A DNA stretch of 64,000 nucleotides, from contig JACSYO010001618.1 of NCBI GenBank assembly GCA_016806645.1, forward strand, positions 1,570,501-1,634,500. The letters run 5' to 3'. Below the pieces are notes generated by a model. That model saw nothing but the letters and a program-made list of their open reading frames with translations. It did no database searches and was not told the DNA's origin. Below are positions 1 through 11,155 of this stretch, in pieces. Origin of the DNA: Ophiodon elongatus. Taxonomy: Eukaryota; Chordata; Actinopteri; Perciformes; Hexagrammidae. The first letter of the stretch is position 1. Each line of letters begins with the position of its first letter. The position numbers were made by a program, and so were the translations under genes.

Positions 1-253
1 ACCTGTAAGATTCCGTAGCTTGTACAGGTGTTGCAACAGATACGACAACAACAACAACAAATTATTTACTCAGGATCATCATGAGAAAATAGATTTATAT
101 GATATTGTTCATTGTGCATGTACAAGAATCACATTTCATCAGCCCCGACTAGTAGACACTAAACACACTACTAGACTAGTTTCCGATCTTCTATTTCAAA
201 AGTAAGATCCTGAGCACACCCTGATAAAGGATATGAAGGGCAGGTTTTCTCAC

Positions 254-388
254 CTTCAAATAGCGGGCAGACTTTCCTCCAACAGGTGATGCCTCCCTCA
301 CTGGTGAACTGACCCAGGGCAGTCTCCAGGAAAAACACAGGGATACCGCAGCACACAAAGAAGATGACATATGGAACGAAGAATGCAC
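254..388 (-). CDS. slc6a11: slc6a11 exon 3: TM2 region
   Basis: 135-nt exon, acceptor AG at 389-390 and donor GTGAG at 252-253. It encodes AFFVPYVIFFVCCGIPVFFL followed by ETALGQFTSEGGITCWRKVC, the TM2 and following loop of SLC6 transporters. Phase 1 at both ends, so it joins exon 2 without a shift. The next exon (family pattern GIGYA...) is not within positions 1-253. Confidence 0.88.
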
Positions 389-1213
389 CTTTAGGCACAT
401 AAAAGAAAAGATATACAGAGCATGAATCAATACAAAATGATACAACTTTAAACGAGTGCGACAGGAGCAATTCACAAGATTTAGATAAAAGCACTCACTA
501 CGATGACACTCTATAATACCAAATGACCTTTTCATATGATAAATGGAGGATACATACTGTGCTGTCTAATGATGTCTGATGAGGGAGTCCACCTTTTTCA
601 TTAACATGATTGGGCATCATGGATGAAATAATAAAGGACATCATATTTTGATACTTCTCTTGCCATTGTTTTTATAAAGTCAAAGCTCCTAGAAACAAAA
701 CTGATCTCCCTCTTTGGTTTGCTAAAAGATAAAATAACTTGTCTTACCTCCTTTACTCAGGAATCTGCCTTTTGCATTTGAATGATCATATCGTATCCTA
801 CTTGCAGTATGTGTCTAATCAGGTAATATTCACTTGTGTTTTTCTTTTCTAATCTTGCCTTTTCCATTCTTACTTGTCTTGCCTCCACCATCCTGCATGG
901 GAGCTTATCTTATGTGCACCAATTTTCGAACACAAAACCCTCACCTACCCCCTTGACTCTTTGGTATATGTCCACAGATAATTGAAACTTCTTTACCTCC
1001 TCCATTTTTGTAGCAGAGGTAAGGAAACCTCCAGACGTTGCCCAGCCCGATGATCTCTCCAGCCACAGACAGGAAAAACTCAACCTTGTTGTTCCAGTGG
1101 CCCCTCTCATTGTACTGCCCCTTGTCCTTGTCTAGGCTGGAGCTGGACCCTTCCGGGTCTTTGCCATCCTCTGGTTTACCGTTTATAACGGGCCCGCTCT
1201 TCTCAGCTGTCAT
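254..1213 (-). CDS. slc6a11: slc6a11-like GABA transporter (GAT-3), 5' part; C-terminal exons beyond window
   Basis: Na+/Cl- coupled plasma-membrane GABA transporter of the SLC6 family; the family clears GABA from the extracellular space in brain and glia. Two coding exons are seen (997-1213 and 254-388), joined in phase 1 through a Gly codon. The protein starts MTAEK, has an acidic and serine-rich cytosolic N-terminus (about 37 residues), then ERGHWNNKVEF and TM1 with the Na+/substrate-binding signature GLGNVWRFPYLCYKNGGG. TM2 follows (GAFFVPYVIFFVCCGIP) and then FFLETALGQFTSEGGITCW. MTAEK, VCCGIP and FTSEGG fit SLC6A11 better than SLC6A13, SLC6A6 or SLC6A1 as I remember those proteins. About 117 residues of an expected 620-630 are present; the gene continues leftwards past position 1. 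Family is certain; the exact paralogue rests on remembered sequences and the atp2b2 neighbour. Confidence 0.85.
389..996 (-). other. slc6a11 intron between the two coding exons
   Basis: 608 bp of AT-rich intron with GT-AG ends. Apart from the splice sites I see no repeat or structure worth naming. Confidence 0.8.
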
Positions 1214-1230
1214 GACGCTCTAGCAGCCCG
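997..1230 (-). CDS. slc6a11: slc6a11 exon 2: start codon, N-terminus and TM1
   Basis: ATG is at 1213-1211. The coding part is 217 nt and ends at a GTAAAG donor (AC at 995-996). Upstream of the ATG the sequence reads pyrimidine tract, CAG, then 17 nt of 5' UTR, so the exon probably begins at 1230 with a CT-repeat polypyrimidine tract in front. This places a separate non-coding first exon upstream. Encodes the unwound-TM1 motif NVWRFPYLC. The ATG is preferred because MTAEK matches the mammalian GAT-3 start and no coding similarity is seen before it. Confidence 0.88.
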
Positions 1231-1851
1231 CTGAGAGAGAGAGAGAGAAAAAACACAAGGACAGAAGAATTGTAAAAGGTAACCATAACTGGATTCAGTG
1301 ACTTGCTCTGGAATTTGGATTTTTTTTCCTGCAACATCTGAATGGGACTGTCCCATCAGTGCAAAGCCATGCCCATTGAAAAGTCCACACTTCTGTATGT
1401 GAAGGTCCAAATCAACAGAAGTCCAATTAATGTTCACTTATTATGCAACTGCATGGCCCTTTAATCAGCCATGTATATTTATAAAAAAAAGAACAGTGTC
1501 GAATTAAGCATGATGTCTCATCAACTATTAATGCAATTGAGGGACAACATCATCATGAATAAAAAATCTAGAAAAGACATTGTACATTCATGTTAATGTT
1601 AGTGGGCAGATAAGAAAAAACCTGCATGGGACCACTAACTTATGTGAACACTGGCTCACTCTTCTGCTTGATATCACTGTAATTTCATTGTTATGTAGCA
1701 TAAAGAAAATACAGTGAACCTGGAAATCTATTGTACTTATTGAATGCAAGTTAGCAGCCTGCTATGATATTGGGTCATATGTCAATAAAAAAAAGAAGAA
1801 TTGATCATGCAATAGAAATCAAAGACATGAAACAATCATTCGCTTACTCAC
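1231..1851 (-). other. slc6a11 5' UTR intron (putative)
   Basis: 621 bp between the inferred first exon donor and the start-codon exon acceptor. A CT-rich tract (1232-1250 on the plus strand as GA repeats) forms the polypyrimidine tract. No other feature is recognised. Confidence 0.5.
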
Positions 1852-2200
1852 CGGTCTCCTATGGAACAGTGGCAAACCTCTTTTTGGCTCCCGCGATGAT
1901 GCGCACAAACAATTGCCTTTACAAAACACAGGGTGGTTAAGCCTGATCAGGGGGGTGACAAAAAAAAGAAGAGAGGGGGCAAAAGAGGAAAATGAGAACA
2001 ATCTGGATCCGCGTTGTGCAAAGTGGTGGTGGTGAATCTACCGTCTATATAAAGGAAGATCCCAGACGTGACAGAGGGACGGTAGATCTTGCTCCAGGCA
2101 ATGGGAAACTTGCGACTGCGCTCCCACTCTTCAAGCGGTCTACTCTCAAGCGCCTCTACTTGGATAAAAGCCATCTGGTAACAAATCTAGCTCTCACATC
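1852..2200 (-). other. slc6a11: putative non-coding first exon of slc6a11
   Basis: A near-consensus donor (ACCG followed by GTGAGTAAG, with AC at 1850-1851) sits about 620 bp upstream of the acceptor of the start-codon exon. It is the best candidate for the splice that builds the 5' UTR. The upstream limit (transcription start) cannot be read from sequence; 2200 is an arbitrary outer bound. Confidence 0.45.
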
Positions 2201-2280
2201 AGCGTTACCACGGCAGAGAGAGAGCAGGGTGACACGAGGAGACGGGCAAAACGCGAGAAAAAAGTTAGCTTGGCGTAAAT
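1890..2280 (-). promoter_or_regulatory. CpG-enriched promoter zone of slc6a11
   Basis: In an otherwise AT-rich, CpG-poor region, CpG dinucleotides cluster here (CCCGCG, GATCCGCG, GACGTGAC, TGCGACTGCGC, AAGCGGTC, GTTACCACGG, GACGGGCAAAACGCGAG). This is what an active vertebrate promoter keeps. It overlaps the putative first exon. A TATATAAAG string at 2046-2054 has plus-strand polarity and may or may not be functional. Confidence 0.45.
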
Positions 2281-2299
2281 TTACGCATGAGCTTTGGAG

Positions 2300-5200
2300 T
2301 TTTTTTCTGTAAATTAAACAATATTACGTAGTTTATTATATTACAGCCGCCCCATTACATGTAGGCTTCATGTATACCAATCCATGGGTGAGATGTGCCA
2401 TACACAACTGAATCAGGCTCTCCCGTACATAATGCGAAAAACACCGATTTTGAAAAAAGGGCCCTAATGCACAAACTGTGGGCTACATATCAATCCCTAC
2501 ATTCATTTCAAGTTGAAAATTCAGCATGCAGCAGTTAGACAACACTAGAGAAACAAATTTCAGGCCTTAATCTTTGGTGTGTGTTTTTTTCAATCTGGGT
2601 CTTATTCTGATAATTATGTCCATTCTGACAATAATTACACACACTGAGTCAACAAAAAACCTGCAGCCTCGTGTAAACAAACTGGTCTTTGCAGAACAAT
2701 GGCAGCAAGGTTGGTGAGCTGGCAAGTAAAGCACTGTGTACTTTGCTAAAATGGCTAATTCAGAATTTCTCTGACGGAGATGGCAAGTTAGGAAAGTGGG
2801 CATGACCCATTGTCAGACTGTTCACAATTAGAAAAAAAACCTCGAAATTTCCTTTAAAGTTTTACTTTCACTTCAAGTCACCTTTTAAATACTGTCAGGC
2901 TAGCATTCATGGGCGACCTGTGCATTTACATTTAAATATAGATTTAAAAAAACAAATAATGAGTTTTCAGAGCTAAAGTCTCCAATGTCTATGTAGCCTA
3001 GTTAGTGGATAATATGATGTTCACACCAACGCCACTAGATGGTACTGTGCCTTTTCGGGTACCCCGAAATTGAGCGGCGTTCTACAGGAAGTAATGTTGA
3101 GAGGTGCGTGAACAGGTGAAAAGCAAAACAGGAAGTGAAGAATCCTTCATTTAGAGAGACTCACCTGTAGCCCTACCAGTTGAGCTCTCTTCCATGTGGG
3201 TAAATCTACAATGCCATTTCTGTAACGGTCAAAAGACTTGCATTAATAGGTTTGTATAGAAGTCAGAAAAATGTGCCCATGGTGATAGTTTGTCCCATGA
3301 GAGGACTGCAAGGCTAATACTTCCTGAAAGCCAAACAAGTTCATCTTACAGATATATATGTTGTTATCATTCATGTTCAAGGGCATTCAGTGTGTGTGCA
3401 TGCTACCAAACTATTTAAGTTTATTTTCTTTGTGTTTTATTGCCGCTTCCACATGTGCACTTGAGTAAGCACAAAGATAGAATGTAGTCATTATATTGAG
3501 ATATACTACACCATTTCAATCGATATTAATGTGCCAAATGGTCCGTGTTGTATTGGAATTAACTGCATGTGGCTTTGTTTGTTTTCTTTTCTTTTTGTAT
3601 TTATAGAAGTGTTACCACTACAGTTGTTTATGCACTGACTTAATCCACCAAACGGATATACTGTAATGTTATTACAACGTCTTATTTGATTATTTTGAAT
3701 AGTGAGTTACATTTTGCAGTGAGACTTTGTGTCTGGAGTTTAGGAAAATATATGTTAAATCTGACACAAATTGGACATTTAATGCGACTCTTCTACGTAA
3801 GATTAGTTGAGAAATAAAGATCCCTGAATATAGCTTTGTGTCTGGTGTCTCAAGTTTCACCTGCCTACACATTGTTAATAACAATATGACAAAATCATTT
3901 TATGGAAAATTTGATAAGAAATCTGCATTAGAACCCAGCCGATATATCAGCATCTTTAAATATTAGATTATCACAGATATTGTTATCAGCTTTCACCTGA
4001 GGTCCTTGTTGGTTGAAGACTTGTGGGAAGACATGTCTCGATCTCCAAAGAGGCTGTGATTTATGAATTGATGTCAACAGTCTGCTTCCCTTTGTCAAAG
4101 CAGTTGCTCCTGGGGCTTTGCTTTGAGCATACCAACTCACACCTCTTTGTCCCCTCTAGAAGTCACTCTGCGCCCGAGCATACAATATGAACGGATCTCC
4201 TCATTTAAAAACATTGGATTGTTGTTGTTACTCGCTAATGATGAATGATCAGCCCATCTTAAAGTCTTAATAACCCATGCTGCTTGAAGAACAATCATTT
4301 CTTATGGGTTTAAAAAAGAGTTTATATGGGTTGTAGGGTCTGTTCATATACCAGTTGATTGCCTGGTTTCCAGGCGTGATAGACTTGGTGCACTAGGAAC
4401 TCCCCTGACTCTAAAAGCCTGACCTAGTCTCTAAGAATCTCTTCACGCAAGGGTCACTCGTCATTAGAAGCTTAAAGGAAGTGCCCTGCATAAAAAGTAT
4501 GGCCACCCAAAGCGGCTGGCAAACACTCACTGTGCTTTTCAGGCAGAGTCAAGTCCTTTATTTATGTTGCCCTGTACAACATTATCAGAGGGGGAATGCT
4601 TGATGAGGATAAAACTTTTAATTGTTTCTTGGAGGTAGAGGGCTGCTTCAGAGGCAAATGTTCCTGTTTTCATGCGCTTTTCTATGATTGGTGAGACGTA
4701 TCAGATTCATTTCTCAAAAAGCGCTGCATGTTGCTGCGGTGTAATGAGTGTGGTGATACAAGTACACAAAAAAACGTTTGACCCCATCTGATGCAGTGAC
4801 AAACACTTTAGGAAGGTCAAGAGTGAGATGTGAACTATGATGTGAGAGAGATTGCCTCCAGAAGATGTGTTAAAAATGGAGAACCTTTCTTCTCCAGCAC
4901 TGGATTGTCTGTTGACAAGATGGCTACAGGTCATTCTCTTCAACCACGATCCTTCTGGCCTACTGACTCCAGAACAAGCAAGATGCTTCAAAGGGAATGG
5001 CCGCCTCGGTCCCAAGGGACCACAGACTTTTTGTTCCTTTGGTTGTTAGAGTCAGGGGGAACACATCACTTTGCTGTCCAGTTGGGACACTGGAAAAAAA
5101 AGACTTGTTACTAGGATACCTACCAACAGTCTTTTACATGGTGCTGCAAGTGGTAGAGAAAATAAGCCAAGAGATTAGATAGGTGGACTGAAAGAACTGT

Positions 5201-6600
5201 AGTATGTAAGAGGCAGAAGTAGATGGAATACGAAAGGGTAAGTAATAAAAATGAAGCAGAGGATAGAAGTAGAATGAAAAATGAAGGAAAGGGAGAAGTG
5301 GACAAAGCTGTCTGTCAGCATTTTTCTTCCTCTTCTCACAAGATATTATATAAGTGAGAGATTTTTTTATTGTTTAGTGAATGCTGAATCTCTAGCAAAT
5401 TGTCTCTTCGCTCAGCAGTGAAACATGCATTAAATAGGTTCATGCATTTGCTCTTTTCACAGAAAAGTTGGGTTTCTCACGCATTGTGCAACAAACTGTA
5501 ACAACAACCTTTGGCAGCACCATGCATTGCTTTTCATTGTTGACTTCTGAACAGTTGTATATGTTTCACATTAGCACTGAAAAAGTTGAAAAAAACCCCA
5601 GACAAACAGAACACTTACTTCTAACTTACTTCTACTGCGCAATTTTTGTATCAGACTTTAACCAGAAAATGCACAAATCCACTTCTTGGGGCTTCTGGAA
5701 TACAGTTTAAAATTTAATTTGACACCCATTAGTTACCAGAACAGGCACTTAAGCTGTAAGTCACAACAGGCCGGGTATGTTGTGATTGTATCACAGCTCA
5801 GGGTCATTGTTCGGCACGACTAAAAACAGAACATATCATGGACTGAAGTGAGCTATTGCTTTTATAAAACGCTTTATTAAAGTTAGACACGTTTCAATTG
5901 AAATAGTTGTTTTTTATTAATGAATAAATAACAAAGCTCACAATAGAATAGTCCCTCTTGAACTATTTGCCTACATATACAGAGGTGGTTGCTTTTTCTT
6001 TTTTTTTCTTTTGGGGGGTTTGGTGTTTTTGTTTTGTGTTTTTTTTTTTGTGGTTTGTGGTTCTTTGTATGCTCATTGAAGATCAGTGTTGCATACTTAA
6101 GCCCATGTTCTTCTCTTTTGATAGTGAATGACGTGGGTTTGAGCTGCCGATTTCCCTCATTTCCCCGGCACCAAAGGTATAGTTGAACGTCAAACCACAC
6201 TCTGTTTACTAGCCCCTCAAGATTTGGGGAATACAGCACCATCTTCTGATATTGACTCATGATAAACTGTTGTGTTGAGTCCTTTCTTTCTAATGTTTTT
6301 CACAACACTGATGAATACATGTTGCTTGTTGTAAACAGTTTCTGAGACACCAGGACTAACTGAGTGTGGCATAATAAGTCATCTTTAGTTCAGTAAATAG
6401 AATAATTTCTTAGGGGTAATGTAAGTTAAGAGAGTTTGTTATGTTCCCTATGTGTTTCTGAGAAAGAAGAGTTCATTATCATTAAAATTTGGGGTACAGT
6501 GTTATTTATCACCAGCTACATCGCTGGTAGGTGTCAGTGTTGCTACATGAGCAGTGTCTGTGACGGTAGAGTCAAAGGGAAGTCTCTCGTGGATACGCAA
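2300..6600. other. intergenic, no gene recognised
   Basis: Mostly unique-looking AT-rich sequence. Short open frames occur (such as 4830-5114 plus and 5883-6260 minus) but have no splice context, family motif or codon pattern. A T-rich plus-strand tract lies at 5995-6055. Confidence 0.6.
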
Positions 6601-6604
6601 AGTA

Positions 6605-6687
6605 ATGAGAATCGCTGTGTACAAGATGGAAGCAGAAAACGTTGTGTAGCAATTGTATACCTAAATTCATGTGAATTAGTATTTTGC
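6605..6687 (+). repeat. local duplicate copy 1 (partner at 7077-7157)
   Basis: About 83 bp sharing ATGAGAATC, AAGATGGAAGCA, TGTGTAGCAAT, GTATACCTAAA and TTTTGTATTTTGC-like blocks, in the same order and orientation, with the segment about 470 bp further right. The copies differ at scattered bases and small indels, so the duplication is old or these are two fragments of one repeat. Confidence 0.7.
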
Positions 6688-7076
6688 AGGTAAGGTGATG
6701 ATGTTATTTAGGTATCTTGGGCTAGTACGATTTTATACTGTACGTTGGTGGCACAATGTTTATTTGCGACTGCATTAACTGTGTAAGTTTAGCTAGCTAG
6801 CAGCTAATGCAAGGTTCCCGGCCGCTATCGTAGTGGCAGCATGGGGCGGTAGCCTTGGTAATGAGCCCTCATGTGAGGGAGCCCTTGTCGCTCACATTAT
6901 CGTTTCGTAGTACTGTTTAGTATTAAATATGGTGTTATCCTGAGCAACATTTATGTGTATGAAAATGTATGAGACAAATGCAAGGCATACTAGCTTTAAA
7001 AGAGTTTATGAGGAGGTGTAATTATTAATTTTGTGCATTTGTGGTATTTTGAAACTGTTAATGGTGAATAAGCGAT

Positions 7077-7157
7077 ATGAGAATCTCTGTGTTGAAGATG
7101 GAAGCAAAACAAATCTGTGTAGCAATAGTATACCTAAAGTCATAGTTTTGTATTTTG
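7077..7157 (+). repeat. local duplicate copy 2 (partner at 6605-6687)
   Basis: Same-orientation diverged copy of 6605-6687. It keeps GAAGATGGAAGCA, TGTGTAGCAATAGTATACC and GTATTTTGC. The intervening 390 bp is not obviously duplicated. Confidence 0.7.
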
Positions 7158-7159
7158 CC

Positions 7160-8090
7160 GAACACTTTCATTAAATGTGTAGCACCAGGTTGAGCCTGTG
7201 TGACATAATTCTGTGCACCGCTACATAAGTAGTGGCTCATTATGTAACAGTTAAGTCCAGCACGGAGAACAATATAACTGCTCAGGCCATAGAGTTCGCT
7301 TTCACAGTTTCTGGCATTGGTATAGAAATCTCAACTTTCATTGACCCGCTTCTATGACGTCTTCAATTCTAAAACTACACATTCAACTCTACACCAGTCT
7401 TCAAAGCATTTCACTGCTCACTTCCTGTGCTTAACGGTGTTCTGTTCATTTCGTTTCTTTCCAGTTCGTAGAGCTCAAGCAGCTCTGCATGTCTTTGTTT
7501 CTGGTGACTGCTCAATCCACTCCTTCATAATTAGTTCACCCAGTAAATTAAAGTTAAATGTTAACATTTTGTAGCGGGTTTTAAGTAACTTTGTTACTTT
7601 GTATCTGTATGTAACTGCTATAAAACAAGCTTTTTTCAAATTTATGGTAGTACCTTCGAATTAGGTGCGTGCGCCGTGTTAATTTGGTTTTATAGCAAGA
7701 GTTTGTGGTCCAGAGTTATAGTTATTAGTGATAAATACTAACGCCTATAAGCCAGGATTGTATTAACTTGAACAAGTGTTCAATATCTATTTTCAGTTTC
7801 CTTGGGACATTTAAACTTAAAATATATCTACAGATGTTACTCACCACCGTAAGCTAATGTTAATAGCAGAACATCACTGTTAGCTGGTTATGGCTGGAAA
7901 GGATTTGTCTTTTGTAAATATGATAATATAAAGGATGTATGTTGATGTTTCTGTTGCTTTTAACTGGATATGAAACAGTCTGATGCCTGTATATTACCTC
8001 CATAAGTAATCATCAGTAACCATCAGCAAGAAGATTGGCTATATACAGTAAGATTAGATATCTGTTTCAGCTGAGGAGTAGTGTGTTTGC
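7160..8090. other. intergenic, nothing recognised
   Basis: AT-rich, no coding signal, no obvious repeat. Confidence 0.6.
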
Positions 8091-8096
8091 TATAAT

Positions 8097-8165
8097 TCAA
8101 ATCAATTTATTTTGTATAACCAAAAATCACAAATTTGCCATAGAGGGCTTTACAATCTGTACGAC
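8097..8165 (+). repeat. fragment of a common teleost interspersed repeat
   Basis: The sequence runs ATCAATTTATTTTGTATA..., CAAAAATCACAAATTTGCC and AGAGGGCTTTACAATCTGTA. I recognise this from memory as the core of a very abundant fish repeat (consensus like AATCACAAATTTGCCTCAGA). Truncated and degraded; class not assigned. Confidence 0.6.
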
Positions 8166-8249
8166 ATGATGTACAAAGATCCTGCAGCTCCACTTGAATT
8201 TCTTCAAGTCATGCAGATGATGCTCTTATTTATAGAAACAGCAGTGGAA

Positions 8250-8345
8250 TAAATATTTGAATCATTTACTTTAAGTAAAAGTAGAAAAGTATTATCAGAA
8301 AAATGCACTTTAAGTATCAAAAGTAAAAGTACTCATGCAGAATCC
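8250..8345 (+). repeat. fragment of an interspersed repeat rich in AAGTAAAAGT
   Basis: Blocks such as ACTTTAAGTAAAAGTAGAAA and AAGTAAAAGTACTCATGCAG resemble a widespread fish repeat that I know by its AAGTAAAAGTACTCAT core. A similar but more diverged segment lies in an atp2b2 intron at about 35355-35530. Confidence 0.5.
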
Positions 8346-8585
8346 ATTCAAAGTCTAATATTATTATTGAATATTATATTTTTCTGTTTTTATTGCTTAA
8401 AAAGTTCATGTAAGAACAATTAAAAGTTGTACCTTGTCAACTTTGTACTGAATAGTGGTGTGGTACAGCATCATAGCATATTAGTATTTATGTTTTTTTC
8501 ATGTAAATAGCATATAGTGTGCGAGTAAAAACTACAAAATTAGTAGCATAAAATGGAAATACACAATTGTAATTTTGACATACTT

Positions 8586-8800
8586 AAAGGAACAGTGTGT
8601 AGGATTTGGGGGGATTTCTGGCAAAAATGGAATATGATATTCTTAAAAAAAAATGTCATTAGTGCATTATCACTTGAAACCAGGATGTGTTGTGTTTTCA
8701 TTACCATAGAATGAGCCGTTTATATCTATATAGGGAGCGAGTCCTCTTCACGGAGTTCAAATTCAGCGAGCTCCATTTCGAGAAAAGTTTCTCATGCAAA
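8586..8800 (+). repeat. copy of a teleost repeat (AGTGTGTAGGATTT family)
   Basis: Begins AAAGGAACAGTGTGTAGGAT. It includes TTACCATAGAATGAGCCGTT and TAGGGAGCGAGTCCTCTTCA, all strings I associate with an abundant percomorph interspersed repeat. Degraded and lacking its usual right end. Confidence 0.6.
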
Positions 8801-9325
8801 GGTCCGGAACATCAAAATAATGTCTAACTTGCAAATGATTTACAGCTATGAATTCAATTAATTCAGGTGTGAAGTGGTCAATCAAAAAAGCCTTTTCATC
8901 TCCTAAAAAGATAAATTTGTGTGCAGGGACTATATTTGTGGTTATTGAAACCTCTTGTTTCAGCTCTATTCCCTCTCTGTTATTAACATCATTGTTGGTC
9001 AGTGAATGAATGTCTTAGGATTCTGATCATATTGGGCTCTTGGATTGTTTATTTTTGTTATGTGCCTTCATTTGCTCAAAAGATTTGTGCTTTGTCTCAT
9101 AGTTGCACTTCACATTGCCGCTTTTAATAATCGCCACCGTCTCTGAATATATGCAACATACTGGTTTAGAACTGCCCATAGGAAGAATAACCATTCTTGG
9201 TTAAAGGCTCTGGTATTGCTGTCCACATTTCTCTTCTTGGAGCACGCCATGTGAAATAACTTCTCCGAATGTGTGAGTGTGTGTCCATGTCACTGGAGTT
9301 GAGACTGGGTCCGGAACCGGACTGC

Positions 9326-10105
9326 GGTATAGTATAGTGTATCATAAAAAAAATATTTAAATGTCCAATGAAAATCATAGTATAGTGTTTCACAAAAATG
9401 GCAGAACTGTCAAAGTATAGTGTACCATAAAAAAAGCCACAGGATATTATGTCACTAAAACGTTATTAAAAGTCAAATTATAGAACATCATAAAAAGCGA
9501 ATAAAGTAAAACATTTCAAAAGTTATAGTATACTATGCAATTGAAATGTCATTAAAAGTTATAGTATAATATCATAAGTCATACTAAAAGTATGACTATA
9601 GTATATATCACAAAATTGTCATAAAACATCACAATATAGGAAGTCAGTCAGTCATAAAAATTAATAGTATAGTACGTCATTGAAATGAAAAACCGTAATA
9701 GTATAGTATGTCATAAAATAGTCATAGTGCAATATGTCATGAAAATCTATAATGGGTAAAAAAAAATCATAAAAAGACTATTGTGTAATTAAAACTTCAT
9801 AGTATATCATATAAAATGTATACTATGAGGTCAGAGTCTAGTATGTCATCAAAGTCATATTATAGTATATCATCAAAAAGTTGAGTATAGTATGTCATTA
9901 AAAAAATCATAGTATGACAAAAAAAGTCATATTAGGATATGTCATAAAGAAGTCATTAAAAAGTTATAGCATAGTTTATCATAAAATATCATGCTGTAGT
10001 ATATCATAAAAAGTCACAAGAAGAGTCACAGTATGGTACGTCATAAAAAAGTCAAGATTCATAGTATAGTATGTCATGAAAAGTGTCACAGTATAGTAAT
10101 TCTAA
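9326..10105. repeat. AT-rich degenerate minisatellite, unit about 25 bp
   Basis: About 780 bp of imperfect tandem units built from ATAGTATAGTATGTCAT and AAAAAGTCAT, with spacing drifting between roughly 20 and 40 bp. All copies are in the same orientation and heavily diverged, and no open frame crosses the array. Confidence 0.85.
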
Positions 10106-10110
10106 AAGTT

Positions 10111-10156
10111 ACAGGGAGCCAGAGTAAGTTACGAAAAATTTACTCTGGCTCTCTGT
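10111..10156. repeat. 17-bp inverted repeat at the edge of the minisatellite
   Basis: Left arm ACAGGGAGCCAGAGTAA (10111-10127), right arm TTACTCTGGCTCTCTGT (10140-10156), 12-nt loop, one mismatch (a wobble pair in RNA). It directly abuts the array end. Confidence 0.85.
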
Positions 10157-11155
10157 GACATATGTTTGTTGATGAGGTTTGAAAATGGTCAGAATCTAAA
10201 TAGAGGTTTCTTATTTGTGGCTGTGTCTGCAAAGCCAGATGTCCCAGTTTAACTTGAAGCATCAGTGAAGGTGTAAGTGATGAAATCAAATTTGTTGAAG
10301 TTAATGGGACAGTTTAATATTTTGTGAAGTCTATAGTGAGTGTGTGTAGCCCACTCTAGGGCTGAGCATTAACTGCAACACACAACAATGCAAAAATCTG
10401 AAAATGTTTGGAAAATAATTTCAAAATGTAATGATCATTATAGAAAAAAACTATAAAATCTCCAAAGCCTGCCAGTGTTGCAGCACTTTTCTCTTTTACG
10501 ACACCTGGGCTCAGGGTTTTCTTTTATATATACCTAAGAACTACACAACTAAAGAAAGATGCTTAAAAAAGGATATCAAGAAATGGGACCAGATTGGTAA
10601 GAGAGGTTACAATGTATGCCATATGATGAAATCTGGACTTGGAGCGGTTAATTGTGGGTCGTCTCACTCACATACTGTATTGAAAGCTGATAAGAAGAAG
10701 GGAACAGATTCAGATTTAAAACTTGAGAGCAACAAGATGATTAGTTGAGGAGAACTTGGAAAAACACCTTCAATCTGCTGTTGGAGTTGAAAGCGAAAAA
10801 GGAAAAACCCAAATATGAAAATAGAGTTACCATGTAAGTGTCACATTTAATATCAGGTTTGGACCACTGAAAGCCACTGAGGAGGCAGTATGTGGTGTTA
10901 AAAGATTTAATGATAACAAAATAAACGTATGGGATACAGTCCAAGAGCAAGCAGGCAAACGTGACAAATCCAAAAACAATCAAACCAGGAACACAAAAAA
11001 CCCTGGTCATCTAACACTAGTAACAGGTTGGACTTCTTTTGACAAGAGGAAACACGGTAAACTGGCAATGAACCAGGGGAAACACACAAACCACATACAC
11101 AAGGAGAGCAGGGTGATTAGGCACAGGTGGAACAAATCACGGCGGAGCAGACAAT

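Noticed and set aside
1992..2312. 106-codon plus-strand frame next to the slc6a11 promoter
   Set aside because: Basic, low-information peptide with no family resemblance; antisense to a probable non-coding exon. The TATA-like string inside it is noted separately.
10431..10748. 105-codon Lys-rich frame
   Set aside because: Looks superficially protein-like (KKDIKKWDQIGKRG) but no family, no splice or promoter context, in an intergenic region full of decayed repeats.
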